Assembly (NCBI GenBank): GCA_016946835.1
Contig: JACVTC010000619.1
Location: 1-15,112, forward strand
DNA from: Neocallimastix lanati (nom. inval.)
Taxonomy: Eukaryota > Neocallimastigomycota > Neocallimastigomycetes > Neocallimastigales > Neocallimastigaceae
Direction: 5' to 3'
DNA length: 15,112 bases
Both the position numbers and the translations under genes were made by a program. The number at the start of each line of letters is the position of its first letter. Position 1 is the stretch's first letter. The notes under the pieces were generated by a model that saw only the letters and a program-made list of their open reading frames with translations, was not told the origin of the DNA and searched no databases. Below, in pieces: positions 1 through 9,160 of the stretch.

Positions 1-383
1 CCCCTAACCCCTACCCCTAACCCTACCCTAACCCTAACCCCTAACCCCTAACCCCTAAACCCCTACCCCTACCCCTAAACCCTAACCCTAACCCCTAACC
101 CTAACCCCCTAACCCCCCCTAACCCTAACCCCCCCTAACCCTAACCCCTAACCCCTACCCCCCTAACCCCTAACCCCTAACCCCTAACCCCTAACCCCTA
201 ACCCCTAACCCCTAACCCCCTAACCCTAACCCCTAACCCCCTAACCCCTACTAACCCCTAACCCCTAACCCCTAACCCCTAACCCTAACCCTTAACCCCT
301 AACCCCTAACCCTACTAACCCCTAACCCTACTAACCCCTTAACCCCTAACCCCTAACCCTAACCCCCCTAACCTAACCCCTAA
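1..383. repeat. Telomeric repeat tract, C-rich strand
   Basis: The first ~383 bases are tandem CCCTAA and CCCCTAA units with occasional longer C runs and CTACTAACCCC variants. The complementary strand reads TTAGGG/TTAGGGG. The C-rich strand at the 5' end of the plus strand is the orientation expected for the left end of a linear chromosome. The unit length is irregular (three to six C per unit), which may reflect real variant telomerase copying or base-calling noise. The tract ends at about 380-383 and passes straight into the coding frame of the minus-strand gene, with no subtelomeric spacer. Confidence 0.97.
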
Positions 384-1924
384 TAGAAAATTCTTCACCT
401 AATAAAATATTTGAATTAAGTTTTTTATCACGGAACATAATTAAAGTGCTTATTAATGTTTTACTAATATCAAATTCAGTAACTAATTTTGTTGTATGCG
501 TACATGAACTATCTTCTCTCTTTCTTAACTTATTAAATGTACATAAATTTCCAGTATTAACAAAATTTTGAATTGATTGAGAGAAAGATAATGTATTTTT
601 TTACTTCAATAATATGTTTATTTTCATTTACTATACCATTAAACTTATTATTCGTATTCATAGGGTACAATTTTATAATTGAGTAAATTTTAGATAAATT
701 ATTAATTTTTTCTAGCTTTTCTTGACTTATGAGATTTTTATTTTTACGTTCCCGTATAAATTCCAAAATAATACTTTCTAATTTTTTATATTTTACTATT
801 ACTTTTAGAGCAAAACTATATTGTCATTAATGTCAATAAACACTTGGATTTGATTGATTTGGATTTGGAGCTATATAAGCTTTTATAGATTTTGAATTAA
901 GAGTATTGTCATTTATAAAATATGTGGGATCAGTTGGAATATTAGGATTACATATTTCTCCTTTTTGAGTTTTAAGAATTGTTCCAAAATGATATATAAT
1001 ACCAATACCCGGATCTTGTACTCTATTACTACTAGTGTAATGTTTATTGTAAACATTATTTATAGTTTTTATTTGATCATATGTTAAATGTTTTGAATTT
1101 AATGACTCATCTTTAGTATAAGTTTTTTATATTATTATTATCTGTTCTTTCAATTAGAGTGATATGGATGTGATAAAATTTTTGATTTATAATCATCAAT
1201 AATAAATGTATGTTTTTTAATATTATTATCTATTTGGGTTGTAATTATATAAGTATTAATATATCTATCAGAACTGAAATCACGTTCATCATAAAAATAT
1301 TTGTTTTTACAATCATTAACCATCTCTATACATTGAGCTGCTATAGCGGCTATTAATTTTTTCTCTGGAAAGATAACCTTGATCTGATGTAGTTAATGTA
1401 AGAGCATTTAAAGGATTATTAATATCAATAATTGTAGCATCGTTTGCTTTAAGATTGTTAGCATTTTTTTTCCTGAATATAATTATAAATATCTTTATTT
1501 ATATTATTTTTTGATAAAAAATAAATTTCTTTATTATTTGTACCGGTAAATAAAGAAATTTCGTTTTGGTTTTCATCAGTTATCAATGAGTTTACTAAAT
1601 CGTATAATTTGATAATATCATCGGGATTGTTTCCTTCTGGAAAATATGTATCATATATTGTATTAGCAAGATCATGTAAAGTATTAAAAGTAACTTTATT
1701 ATTTCTTAAATTAGGAATAATACTGGTAATATCTAATAATATATTTCTACCAGTTTGACCGCTTACATTACTTTAAGATTATTTGCACCATCCTTAACAA
1801 TATCACCATTATCATCACTTGCTGCGTAGATTAATATTGCCAATAATTCTTTTAGGTTGTCATGAGCACTACCATAAGCTTTAAATACAAATAATAATAT
1901 TGCTATATAATAAAATAATTTCAT
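373..1924 (-). pseudogene. Broken gene for a secreted protein of unknown family, 3' end cut by the telomere
   Basis: I do not recognise this family. On the minus strand an ATG at 1924 opens a signal peptide (MKLFYYIAILLFVFKAYGSA), followed by a soluble Asn/Asp/Ile-rich protein. The reading passes through several frames: break near 1770 (stop 1763-1765), break in the poly-A of 1464-1472 (stop 1458-1460), break near 1352-1363, stop 1150-1152, and a break in the six-T run 1123-1128. An open stretch follows to the in-frame stop 833-835. The same frame continues past three close stops to about 557, with one more break at the seven-T run 596-602. The last frame stays open to 373-375, where the TAG stop lies inside the telomere repeat. 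Downstream of the signal peptide, sparse Cys residues suit an extracellular protein. It may be a recent pseudogene or a gene damaged by sequencing indels. The part below position 833 could be a separate ORF. Confidence 0.6.
1862..1924 (-). other. Signal peptide coding segment of the minus-strand secreted gene
   Basis: The 20 residues from the ATG consist of Lys at position 2, a long Leu/Ile/Phe/Tyr hydrophobic core, and a small-residue end (Ala-Tyr-Gly-Ser-Ala), which is a usual signal peptidase site. This supports the start at 1924 and secretion into the ER. No second hydrophobic segment is seen near it. Confidence 0.7.
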
Positions 1925-2490
1925 TTTAGTAATTATACAAACTATTTGTAACTATTTTTATTAATTATTTTTAATTTTATTTAATAAATCATTTTTAAAA
2001 AAAATATTATTATCGTTATCATTATTATTATTACTATTGTAATTATTTATATTATAATTATTTTTATTATTTTATTTATTTATATATTATTTTTAAATAT
2101 ATAAATATAAATCCTTATATATTAAATACAAATTTATGAAATATTTATATTATATTTTTTTTTAAGAAAATAAAAATAATTTTAAACGAGATATTTGAAT
2201 ATTTATAATTTTCAAATAAAATTTAATATTTTGTACAAGAATTCATGTTAAAAATCATATATATATATATATATCATATAATATTTTTTGACAAAATATT
2301 ATAATTATCAATTCAAATTTAAAAATTTTCTATAATTAAAGCAATTGTATAAATAAATATAAATATTTTTTTACATAAGATAATTAAATAAAATATTATA
2401 GTAAAATGATTAAATATTGTTTAAAAAAAATAAATAAAATTTATAATTTATTAATATATGTAATATCTAATAAAAATAAAAATATTTAAA
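1925..2490. promoter_or_regulatory. AT-only divergent intergenic region
   Basis: This 566-base stretch separates two genes that point away from each other (starts at 1924 minus and about 2491 plus), so it should hold both promoters. It is almost entirely A and T, with an (AT)9 run at 2257-2274 and many A and T tracts. No specific TATA box or factor site can be separated from the background, and no RNA gene is seen. Confidence 0.45.
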
Positions 2491-3869
2491 ATGAATTGCG
2501 AAAAAAAATACAGAATTATTCTATAAAGAATTAAATAGTAATTGTAATCCATATATATTATTACAAATAGCAAAGAAAGGCATTTTTTTATATGAACCTT
2601 ATTTTTTAATGATAAATTGAAATATCATGAAAATATAATTGAAATTAGTGTATTAGCTGGACAGTATTTTATGATATTAAATAGAAAACAATATCAAAAA
2701 TTTAAAGAATTATCATCAATAAAAATATATAATATATATCCATTTATGAATAACCCTTATAATATCTATAAATTACTAATCATAAATAAATATTTGATGG
2801 AACAATTAATGATAGAAGAAGATGAAAACTTTTTATTAACAATATTGGATAATATACATAATAAATTATTATTGTTATATTCATATAAATATAATTTATA
2901 TCAAACTAAAACATTTTATACGTTTTATTATCCTAGAAATAATGAGAGTGAATTTAATTTAAAATTTGAATTGTATGAACATTTTTATTTTGAAGATTTT
3001 AAAGATTTATTAAATAATACTTTAGTTATTAATAGTAATAATCAAAATTTAGAATAATTGAAAAGATATTATATTATTACTCAAGAGATGTTAATATATT
3101 TAAATTTTGTATTGAAAAAATTAAACAATATAAATTTTACACAATTTTCTGAATACCATAGAATGCCCTTATATTTTCCTTTAGAGTTTTTAAAAAAATA
3201 TGATGATATTTTTTTTCCCAAGAAAATGTATATAACTTGTGAAGATAAACATTTAGAGGAATTTATTAATATAACTTTTCCTGATTGTTTAATTATGGAA
3301 TTGGGTAAACATAATTATAATAAAATTAATAATAAATTTTTTGGAAAATATTATTTAAAATATGATATTAATATTGAAAAATTTGATAATTTTAAGGTTA
3401 ATGAGAAAAATAATAATTTAGATTATATATATAATTCACAAAATTATAAAAATTTCATGGAAGAAAGAAAAAAAAGAGATAAGTTAATATTTAATACTAG
3501 TAGTAATATTATTAAATTAATTAATAATAAAAATGAAAAGTATAAGTATTTAAAAATAAAAAATAGAATTTATTAAAAAAAATATTAATAATTTATATTT
3601 TGTAAAAAGATATTTGACATGATTATAATGAAATTGAAAAAATATTAAATAATCCAGAATATATATTAACACAAAAAATTGAAATTTGTGCAAACGAATT
3701 TCATATTATGTTATTATGTTATATAATTTCAATGATTCATAAAAATTATAATTCTTTTATTATTAAATTGTTGTTATATTGTTTTTTTTCTAGTCTTTGT
3801 TTTGATATCATCAATGGAAAACTTTTTTTTTATGAAGAATCATGTAAAGAACCTTATATGAGAAAGTAA
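2491..3869 (+). pseudogene. Broken gene for an unrecognised Asn/Tyr/Lys-rich protein
   Basis: I do not recognise this protein. An ATG at 2491 opens one frame that stops at 2524-2526. The reading then continues coherently in a second frame (2513-2620), returns to the first frame at about 2614, and runs to a TAA at 3055-3057. The same frame continues on the other side of that single stop from 3058 to 3576. A last coherent piece, in another frame, runs from 3618 to 3869 and is hydrophobic in its middle. There is no signal peptide, so a cytoplasmic or nuclear product is likely. Composition is dominated by Asn, Tyr, Lys, Ile and Leu, matching the AT-rich DNA. The two largest pieces are about 146 and 172 residues, and the whole would be about 450 residues. 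No catalytic motif or repeat domain could be identified. The in-frame TAA, two frame changes and decayed tail make true decay more likely here than in the lectin gene. Confidence 0.5.
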
Positions 3870-4197
3870 TTAAATTATTAAGTTCAACCCCAATGAAATG
3901 TTTAATAGTTATATTATAATAGAAGATTTCAAACCAGAATAAAAATTATTTATTTTCATAATTATTATTAATGAAAAATTTTATTATTTGATTATTAGTA
4001 ATTTCTGTATATATATATATGTATATAATTTATTATATATCACATTATTTAAATATTAAGAAATAACATAAAAAATTGATTGATAATTGGGATAAATTTT
4101 AAAAATTTTTTTTTTTTTTTTTAAAATGATTTTTTATCCACTTAAAATAAATTTATCAAAGAATTAATTATAAATAATAATTTGATAATATTTTTTA
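3870..4197. other. AT-only intergenic region upstream of the lectin gene
   Basis: This region of 328 bases has no coherent coding. It holds a TA-dinucleotide stretch near 4007-4030 and a run of 17 T at 4106-4122, about 75 bases before the ATG of the next gene. Poly(dT) tracts of this kind can exclude nucleosomes at fungal promoters, so it may act as the promoter of the downstream gene, but nothing more specific can be seen. Confidence 0.4.
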
Positions 4198-4620
4198 ATG
4201 AATCTACTATTCATACTATATGTAATTGTTACCTTTTCCACTAATTATATTTTAGCGGAAATAGATAAAAAAGAATTTTGCTTACATAACTATAATGGTA
4301 TTACTAAAGTAGTAAATCCATTTTATATGAATGCTAACAATGAGACAGTATATTTTGATACTATAGAAGAATATTCAAAATATATAGGTCCAACATGGTT
4401 TGGCGTTTCATATTGTGGCAATAGTACGGTTGTTAATAATGTTGGTCGTTATTTTACTTACGTCGGTGATGATAAAAATAAGAAACCATCCGATGATTAT
4501 GAAGTTGAATCAAATAAAATTTCCAAAGACAATAATCAAAGTAATGAAATTAATAAAGACAATTCAAACAAATCATCTAAAGTCAAACGGTATATGAATT
4601 TCGTTAAACGAAAAAAATGA
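4198..4620 (+). CDS. N-terminal piece of the lectin gene: signal peptide plus Cys-containing N domain
   Basis: The ATG at 4198 is chosen because it opens a clear signal peptide: about 20 residues with a Leu/Ile/Val/Phe core ending Ile-Leu-Ala before an acidic stretch, with cleavage expected near residue 20. The mature part starts with an N domain of about 70 residues that has Cys at about 28 and 73 and several aromatic residues. The tail from about residue 95 is Asn/Ser/Lys-rich and disordered. The frame ends at TGA 4618-4620, directly after a run of seven A (4611-4617). The next frame is open across that point and leads without a gap into the following piece, so the stop looks like the result of one lost or gained A. 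The N domain's family is not recognised. Confidence 0.7.
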   Translation: MNLLFILYVIVTFSTNYILAEIDKKEFCLHNYNGITKVVNPFYMNANNETVYFDTIEEYSKYIGPTWFGVSYCGNSTVVNNVGRYFTYVGDDKNKKPSDDYEVESNKISKDNNQSNEINKDNSNKSSKVKRYMNFVKRKK

Positions 4621-4687
4621 TAACATTTTAAATTTAGAAACTAAAGAAGAATTTAAAAATTATTATGATAATCTCTATAAAAAGTTA

Positions 4688-6196
4688 ATGGATCCAAAAG
4701 AACCATTAAAATGCATTCCGTTAAATAGTGTTAATCCAGCTTATAATCCGTATCATCCTTTATTAATTAGAACGTCTAATAGTAATCGAGCTAACATTAT
4801 TAATAATATGGGTACAGCATATGGAGGAAATACTAATAACATTATGAAAAATATTAATAATAATGCATCTGAAAAAGATGGTGAGGTACAACAATGTGGA
4901 ATTGTTTATAATATGAAAGGGTCATCTATTTCTTGTAGCGTTAGAATTTCCAATACCATAGATGAAAGTGTAAGTATTACCGATAGTAATGGAAAAACGT
5001 ATCATCAAGCTTATGGTGTAGTTTATAGTGATAGTAATTCATATTCTGATGATATAAATACTATTTTAGAATTATCAGTATCATCAACTGATAGTAAATC
5101 TCTTTCCTATTCTGAATCAGATATGGTTTCTAATTCATCCGAGAGAGTACTTACGTATACAACATCCAAAGGTAGTTCTGTTACCGATTCTAATGAAAAT
5201 ACTCATATAGAAACAAATGAAAAAGCATATGCTCATACAGAAAGTGAAGAGCATTCTCATGCAAGAAGTGATGGTGGTGAAATTGTTGATGAAACTAACT
5301 GGAGTAAAAGTGAAGAAGTAACCCATGTTGATGAATATAGTCGAATGGATTTAAATGATTATAAGAACGCTAAACCAAAAGCAGAGCAATTAACTGAATC
5401 ACAAAGCAAGCAGTTCTCTAAACGTGGAGGAGGATTATGTGTTCCTTGTGATGTTGTTGATACTGTTACAAATGTAGTAGGTACTGGCGCTAATATATAT
5501 TTTCAATATGAAGCAAATGAAATCGCTGAGGAGGCAAATGATATAGCCAAAACCTCAAATGACATTGCTAGAAATTCAACTGAAGCTGCTTATATTGCTA
5601 ATGATATTGCAAGCGAAGCAAATTCAATTGCTATAGGTGCTAATGAAGCTTCATGGAAAGCTAATAATCTTACATTACAGTCAATAACCTCTCAAGAAAC
5701 TATAGCAGAAGAAGATCGAGAACTTCAAATTAAACTTAATAAACTTAATTCAGAACAAGAACTTAGTATTGCATTAGCAGGCACGAGAATGACAAGTGAT
5801 AGTCATAGCACTATTAATACTAAAGGAGGAAGTCATAGTCAATCCAAAAATTGGTCTGACACGTATACTGATACTTCAGGAATTAGTAATACTTGGACTA
5901 CAACAAATGGATATTCAGATTCCTATACTAAAGGTCATTCAGAAACTTCTACAAAAGAATCTACCAGATCTGATTCCATTTCCAATTTATTAACAAATTC
6001 ATATACTAAAGATAATGGTTGGAGTTTTGAATCATCATCTACTAATTCCGAATCTAATAGTTATTCTTTTGGTAAATCAAATACTAGATCGCATTCAAAT
6101 GATATTAGTATGGATGAATCGCTTGAAGCATCGGTTGAAAATCATATCAAAAATCTATTTCATATGCAAATACCAAAGAACAAAGTCAAACACTAG
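4688..6196 (+). CDS. Lectin gene, second piece: Ser-rich arms flanking a heptad-repeat helix
   Basis: The first in-frame Met is at 4688, but the frame is already open from about 4615, so this Met is probably internal. Residues 1-75 are Asn-rich. A domain from about residue 76 carries two Cys (Cys-Gly-Ile and Ser-Cys-Ser). Residues 95-240 are an acidic Ser/Thr/Asp-rich arm with many alternating Ser-x-Ser patterns. A Lys-Arg pair at 245-246 is followed by three Gly and a Cys-Val-Pro-Cys motif. Residues 275-330 are eight near-perfect heptads such as EANDIAK and IANDIAS, followed by a charged helix to about 365. Residues 368-490 form a second Ser/Thr/Asn-rich arm. The frame stops at 6194-6196, while the next frame continues from about 6150. 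The arms resemble beta-prone stalk or adhesin sequence. I cannot name the fold. Confidence 0.65.
   Translation: MDPKEPLKCIPLNSVNPAYNPYHPLLIRTSNSNRANIINNMGTAYGGNTNNIMKNINNNASEKDGEVQQCGIVYNMKGSSISCSVRISNTIDESVSITDSNGKTYHQAYGVVYSDSNSYSDDINTILELSVSSTDSKSLSYSESDMVSNSSERVLTYTTSKGSSVTDSNENTHIETNEKAYAHTESEEHSHARSDGGEIVDETNWSKSEEVTHVDEYSRMDLNDYKNAKPKAEQLTESQSKQFSKRGGGLCVPCDVVDTVTNVVGTGANIYFQYEANEIAEEANDIAKTSNDIARNSTEAAYIANDIASEANSIAIGANEASWKANNLTLQSITSQETIAEEDRELQIKLNKLNSEQELSIALAGTRMTSDSHSTINTKGGSHSQSKNWSDTYTDTSGISNTWTTTNGYSDSYTKGHSETSTKESTRSDSISNLLTNSYTKDNGWSFESSSTNSESNSYSFGKSNTRSHSNDISMDESLEASVENHIKNLFHMQIPKNKVKH
5420..5425 (+). other. Possible dibasic (Kex2-type) processing site
   Basis: The Lys-Arg pair in FSKRGGGLCVPC lies between the first Ser-rich arm and the heptad helix of a secreted protein. 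Lys-Arg is the classic Kex2/furin cleavage pair of the fungal Golgi, and the following Gly-Gly-Gly would be an exposed new N terminus. Cleavage would separate the Ser-rich leader from the helix and lectin part. This is inference from the motif and position only. Confidence 0.35.
5510..5677 (+). repeat. Eight-fold heptad repeat (21-bp units) coding a coiled coil or helical stalk
   Basis: Eight consecutive seven-residue units read EANEIAE, EANDIAK, TSNDIAR, NSTEAAY, IANDIAS, EANSIAI, GANEASW and KANNLTL. Ala at position 2 (in most units), Asn at 3 and Ile/Ala at 5-6 keep a regular seven-residue spacing, so the segment should form an amphipathic helix. It may oligomerise or fold back as a hairpin. 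The DNA units are diverged from each other, which points to an old expansion kept at protein level. Confidence 0.7.
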
Positions 6197-6243
6197 AATT
6201 CCATATACCGGATAATGGTTGTTATAATCTAACAGCAGTTCCT

Positions 6244-6896
6244 ATGTTTAAATCGGAAGTGAATATTTGGGCTTGTGGTGATTATGATATAAATGGAGAA
6301 TTTTATGTTCATTACCAAAAATCAATTCATCCAATTGAAATAACAGGATTTGCTAAAACACCACTTGAATGTAATAAAAAGCAAACTGAATTAGTTGTTA
6401 TCGATAACAATTATCAAAATAGAAATTATATTTCAGATAATGGAAAACCAAAAAATACATTAATTTCAGGTCAATATTTAAGTAAAGGTAATAAAATTAA
6501 ATCACCTAATGGTAAATATTATTTTGGATTATTAGAAGATACAGGTGAATTAGCATTATGTAAAGGTAATTTTAATAAAGAAAGTATAGTATGGAGTAAT
6601 GGTATAGATTATTTGAAAGATGATAAATATGATCTCAAATTTACTGTTAATTTTAATGGTCATTTAGTTGTTACAGCAAAAAATATTTTTGCAAAATATA
6701 GGATATTAGAAAGTGATAGAAAAAATGATGAAGAAGATAAGAAGGCTAACTTAGAAAAACGTCGTAATCCATTAGAAAGAGTATCCTCATTATTAAATAA
6801 AAGTACTGCTAAAATAAAAAGTACAACAACAGAAACAACAACAACTACTACTACCTCTACAATAAAAAGTGCAACAACAGTGACTACTACTAATAC

Positions 6897-6927
<31 letters not shown>

Positions 6928-6977
6928 GCTACTACTAATGATAATAATAATAGCAATAATAATAATACTACTATTAT

Positions 6978-7012
<35 letters not shown>

Positions 7013-7674
7013 TTACTACAACTATTGATACTATCAATACGCCTATAAATGAGCAACAAGTCAAAATGGGAAATTATAGGAATAATGAAGAAATTATTAT
7101 ATGGGATTCATTACCTAAAGATTTACCATATAATGTTGGATATTCCGATAATGTAGGATATTCATTAGTTTTAATTGACGATGAAAATTCGGATTATTGT
7201 ACACTAACTTTATACGACGGTGTAGGAATTAAAATATGGGAAATTAAACCAGGTCAAGAAGATTATATAGGATATACTTTCCCAAAAGAATATAATATGC
7301 CATTGGCTTTTGAAACAAAGCAACCTGTGGGTGATATTAGTAAGTATGATTTCCATAATATTATTAGACCAGAAGTTAATAATACATATACTCATAAAAT
7401 GAGATTTTCATGTGATACGACAATGAAAGAAAATGAAGCTTTAGTTTCCAAAAATGGAAAGTACAAATTCTATCTACAACCTTCAGGTAATTTAGTAATA
7501 AAAGAAAATACAAGAACAATGTGGTCATCCTTAACAGCTGAAATTGAAATGTTTGAATCACCATATACATTATCTTTTTCACCAATAGGTGAATTGATAT
7601 TGAGGGATAAAAATAAATTTATAATGTGGGAAACTGTAAATGCAGATTCGTTTAAAAACACTGCTAAAATTTGA
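6244..7674 (+). CDS. Lectin gene, third piece: B-lectin-like modules around a Thr/Asn linker
   Basis: The frame is open from about 6150, so the Met at 6244 is internal. Residues 1-70 form a domain with two Cys (Trp-Ala-Cys and Leu-Glu-Cys). Residues 74-120 match the bulb-type lectin pattern: Ser-Pro-Asn-Gly-Lys-Tyr-Tyr-Phe, then Gly-Glu-Leu-Ala-Leu, then Val-Trp-Ser-Asn. Residues 125-190 form a further strand-rich stretch and a charged helix. Residues 193-266 are a Thr/Asn linker (6820-7041). Residues 270-330 are a second module ending in Lys-Ile-Trp-Glu-Ile. The region from about 385 is the clearest copy: NGKYKFYLQPSGNLVIKEN, then Met-Trp-Ser-Ser, followed by a partial repeat with Gly-Glu-Leu-Ile-Leu and Met-Trp-Glu. 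Asn/Gly-x-Leu-x-Leu then Trp-Ser-Ser is the hallmark of this beta-prism II family. The canonical mannose motif (Gln-x-Asp-x-Asn-x-Val-x-Tyr) is only partly kept, so sugar specificity cannot be stated. The frame breaks near 7666-7672. Confidence 0.7.
6820..7041 (+). repeat. Thr/Asn low-complexity linker (ACN trinucleotide repeat)
   Basis: About 74 residues are nearly all Thr with an Asn-rich centre, written mainly as ACT and ACA codons. It separates the first and second B-lectin-like modules. In secreted fungal proteins such linkers are usually heavily O-glycosylated and extended. The trinucleotide runs can expand and contract without changing frame. The antisense strand is also open here, but only as a shadow of the repeat. 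Confidence 0.85.
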
Positions 7675-8107
7675 AGAAACGCAAGAATTTTACTTAATAT
7701 TATCTGATGATGGTGAACTATATATTGAAGATAATCAGCATAACATGTATTGGAGTTCATGGCCTGTAAGATTGTATAGTCAACATATACGATACATCTA
7801 CCCAACAATCTATGATATTACATCATGCAAAGAAATTATAAGAAATAAATACATTTATAATCTTTTCTCTAATCCAGATATTTACAATTTCTATAAAGAT
7901 CCAAAGGATCCGACATCTTATGTACGTAAATACTATACAAGTTATTTATTACCAAATGAATCACTTATTTCATTATATCATGCTACATTAAATGTTACCA
8001 ATACGGAAGTTACTTTTTACTATGAGCATAATAATAAAATGCAATCAAGAATATTAGCTAGTTGTGGTAAGAATTCAAATATTAAAGAGTTAAAATTGGA
8101 AAAATAA
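7640..8107 (+). CDS. Lectin gene, fourth piece: further B-lectin-like module
   Basis: The coherent protein enters this frame at about 7668, overlapping the end of the previous piece. It begins with another B-lectin-like strand set (FYLILSDDGELYIEDN, then Tyr-Trp-Ser-Ser), followed by about 100 residues with a Cys near residue 63, aromatic residues and a strand-rich end with Ala-Ser-Cys-Gly. The frame stops at 8105-8107 just after a run of five A (8100-8104), and the lectin reading resumes in the next frame at once. The later half of this piece is not clearly a lectin module. It matches no family I can name. Confidence 0.6.
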   Translation: MQIRLKTLLKFEETQEFYLILSDDGELYIEDNQHNMYWSSWPVRLYSQHIRYIYPTIYDITSCKEIIRNKYIYNLFSNPDIYNFYKDPKDPTSYVRKYYTSYLLPNESLISLYHATLNVTNTEVTFYYEHNNKMQSRILASCGKNSNIKELKLEK

Positions 8108-8117
8108 TGGGTTATTC

Positions 8118-8681
8118 TTGTATTGTAATGATAATACATATAAAACAATTGCATCGTTACCTGAAAATCCAAAGTATTATCGTTTGTCAATTGTGAAAAA
8201 ACATAAAATGGATTATCCAGATTTAATGATATACAATACAAAAACGAAAGAATTTTTATGGGGATTGAAACCAGTTAAATTTTTAAATAGTGTTGTTCCC
8301 AAAAAAGTTAAGAAAGGAGAATATGATAGAATTATTACTGCTAACAATTTTACCACATTTGACAGATTAATATCATATAATGGAGGTGGAAACCATATCT
8401 ATTTTTCTAATAAACATGGACTAGAATTTAGTGATAAAGCTTATAAATCATTTAAGAGTCTTTCATTATTAGACGACAACTTTTATATCAATGATGAATT
8501 AATTATTAAAGACAACAAAAATATGGAACTTTCATATGATGGTATTAATGATAAATTAATCATCGGAAATGAAACAACTGATATCATATGGGAATTATAT
8601 GGTAAAAAGAAATGTAATAGTTTTATTTCCAGTGATAAAAACTGCAATACTATTTATTCCTTTAATTACTTTTTTCAATGA
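8118..8681 (+). CDS. Lectin gene, fifth piece: two degenerate B-lectin-like modules
   Basis: The frame is entered at about 8102 and no true start codon is expected here. Two strand-rich modules are visible. The first has Tyr-Arg-Leu-Ser-Ile, then Asp-Leu-Met-Ile-Tyr-Asn, then Leu-Trp-Gly-Leu. The second has Gly-Gly-Gly-Asn-His-Ile-Tyr-Phe, then Glu-Leu-Ile-Ile-Lys, then a strand ending in Ile-Ile-Trp-Glu-Leu. The spacing of x-Leu-x-Ile-x and closing Trp matches the better-preserved copies at 7400-7770. The frame ends at 8679-8681 after a six-T run (8670-8675), and the neighbouring frame continues with the same type of sequence. Confidence 0.55.
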   Translation: MYCNDNTYKTIASLPENPKYYRLSIVKKHKMDYPDLMIYNTKTKEFLWGLKPVKFLNSVVPKKVKKGEYDRIITANNFTTFDRLISYNGGGNHIYFSNKHGLEFSDKAYKSFKSLSLLDDNFYINDELIIKDNKNMELSYDGINDKLIIGNETTDIIWELYGKKKCNSFISSDKNCNTIYSFNYFFQ

Positions 8682-9160
8682 ATATAATAAAACAACATTC
8701 TATTTATCAGAAAATTGGTTATTTTATAAAAATAAATATAATTTTATTTTTAACTTTAAAGATTATCTTAAAGATCTTAATGAACCAATATATTCAATGA
8801 CATTAAATACTAATGGTGATATCACATTAAATAATAATAAATATATATTACATAAAGAATATTATATAATAAGATAAATTTTACGAGTTACATTATGAAA
8901 GGTTATAATTTAATATTAAAGTCAAATACTGGAGAATATAAATGGGCTCTTGGTAATATATTAATCGACCATACAATGCAAATTCACTAAAAATCGGAGA
9001 TTCATTTAAGGAAGGTGAAATGTTATATTGTGGTGATTACTCAATGATTATTCTTAATGGTAAATTACTATATAGAGATCACAAATCAAAAAGATCAACT
9101 GAAATCAAATATAGTCCAAATAAATCAGGATATTTATATGAAATCGAAATTGGAAGTTAA
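8664..9160 (+). CDS. Lectin gene, sixth set of pieces (three frames)
   Basis: Three short coherent stretches follow each other. Up to 8877 the frame gives a strand-rich module with Phe-Tyr-Leu-Ser-Glu-Asn-Trp and an Asn-Gly-Asp-Ile-Thr-Leu strand. From 8895 to 8990 another frame reads KGYNLILKSNTGEYKWALG, again a lectin-like strand pair closed by Trp. From about 8972 to the TAA at 9158-9160 a third frame holds Cys-Gly-Asp-Tyr and Leu-Asn-Gly-Lys-Leu-Leu-Tyr-Arg. The similarity to earlier modules is clear in pattern but weak in identity. Breaks here are close together (about 8880 and 8972). Confidence 0.5.

Noticed and set aside
1925-2490. TATA boxes or an origin of replication in the AT-only spacer
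   Set aside because: Any AT-rich consensus occurs many times by chance in this background, so none can be supported.
4400-4597. Second plus-strand open frame inside the N domain of the lectin gene
   Set aside because: It overlaps a signal-peptide-bearing frame and has no domain character.
4688-6196. Calling the Ser-rich arm and helix block a bacterial-type pore-forming toxin
   Set aside because: The resemblance is only in general layout (beta-prone arms around a helix). No toxin family motif was seen, so no such function is claimed.
6660-7064. Long antisense open frames giving poly-Val or poly-Ser proteins
   Set aside because: They are the reverse complement of the Thr/Asn trinucleotide linker of the lectin gene. 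Their composition is pure repeat shadow, and the plus strand has coherent domains on both sides.
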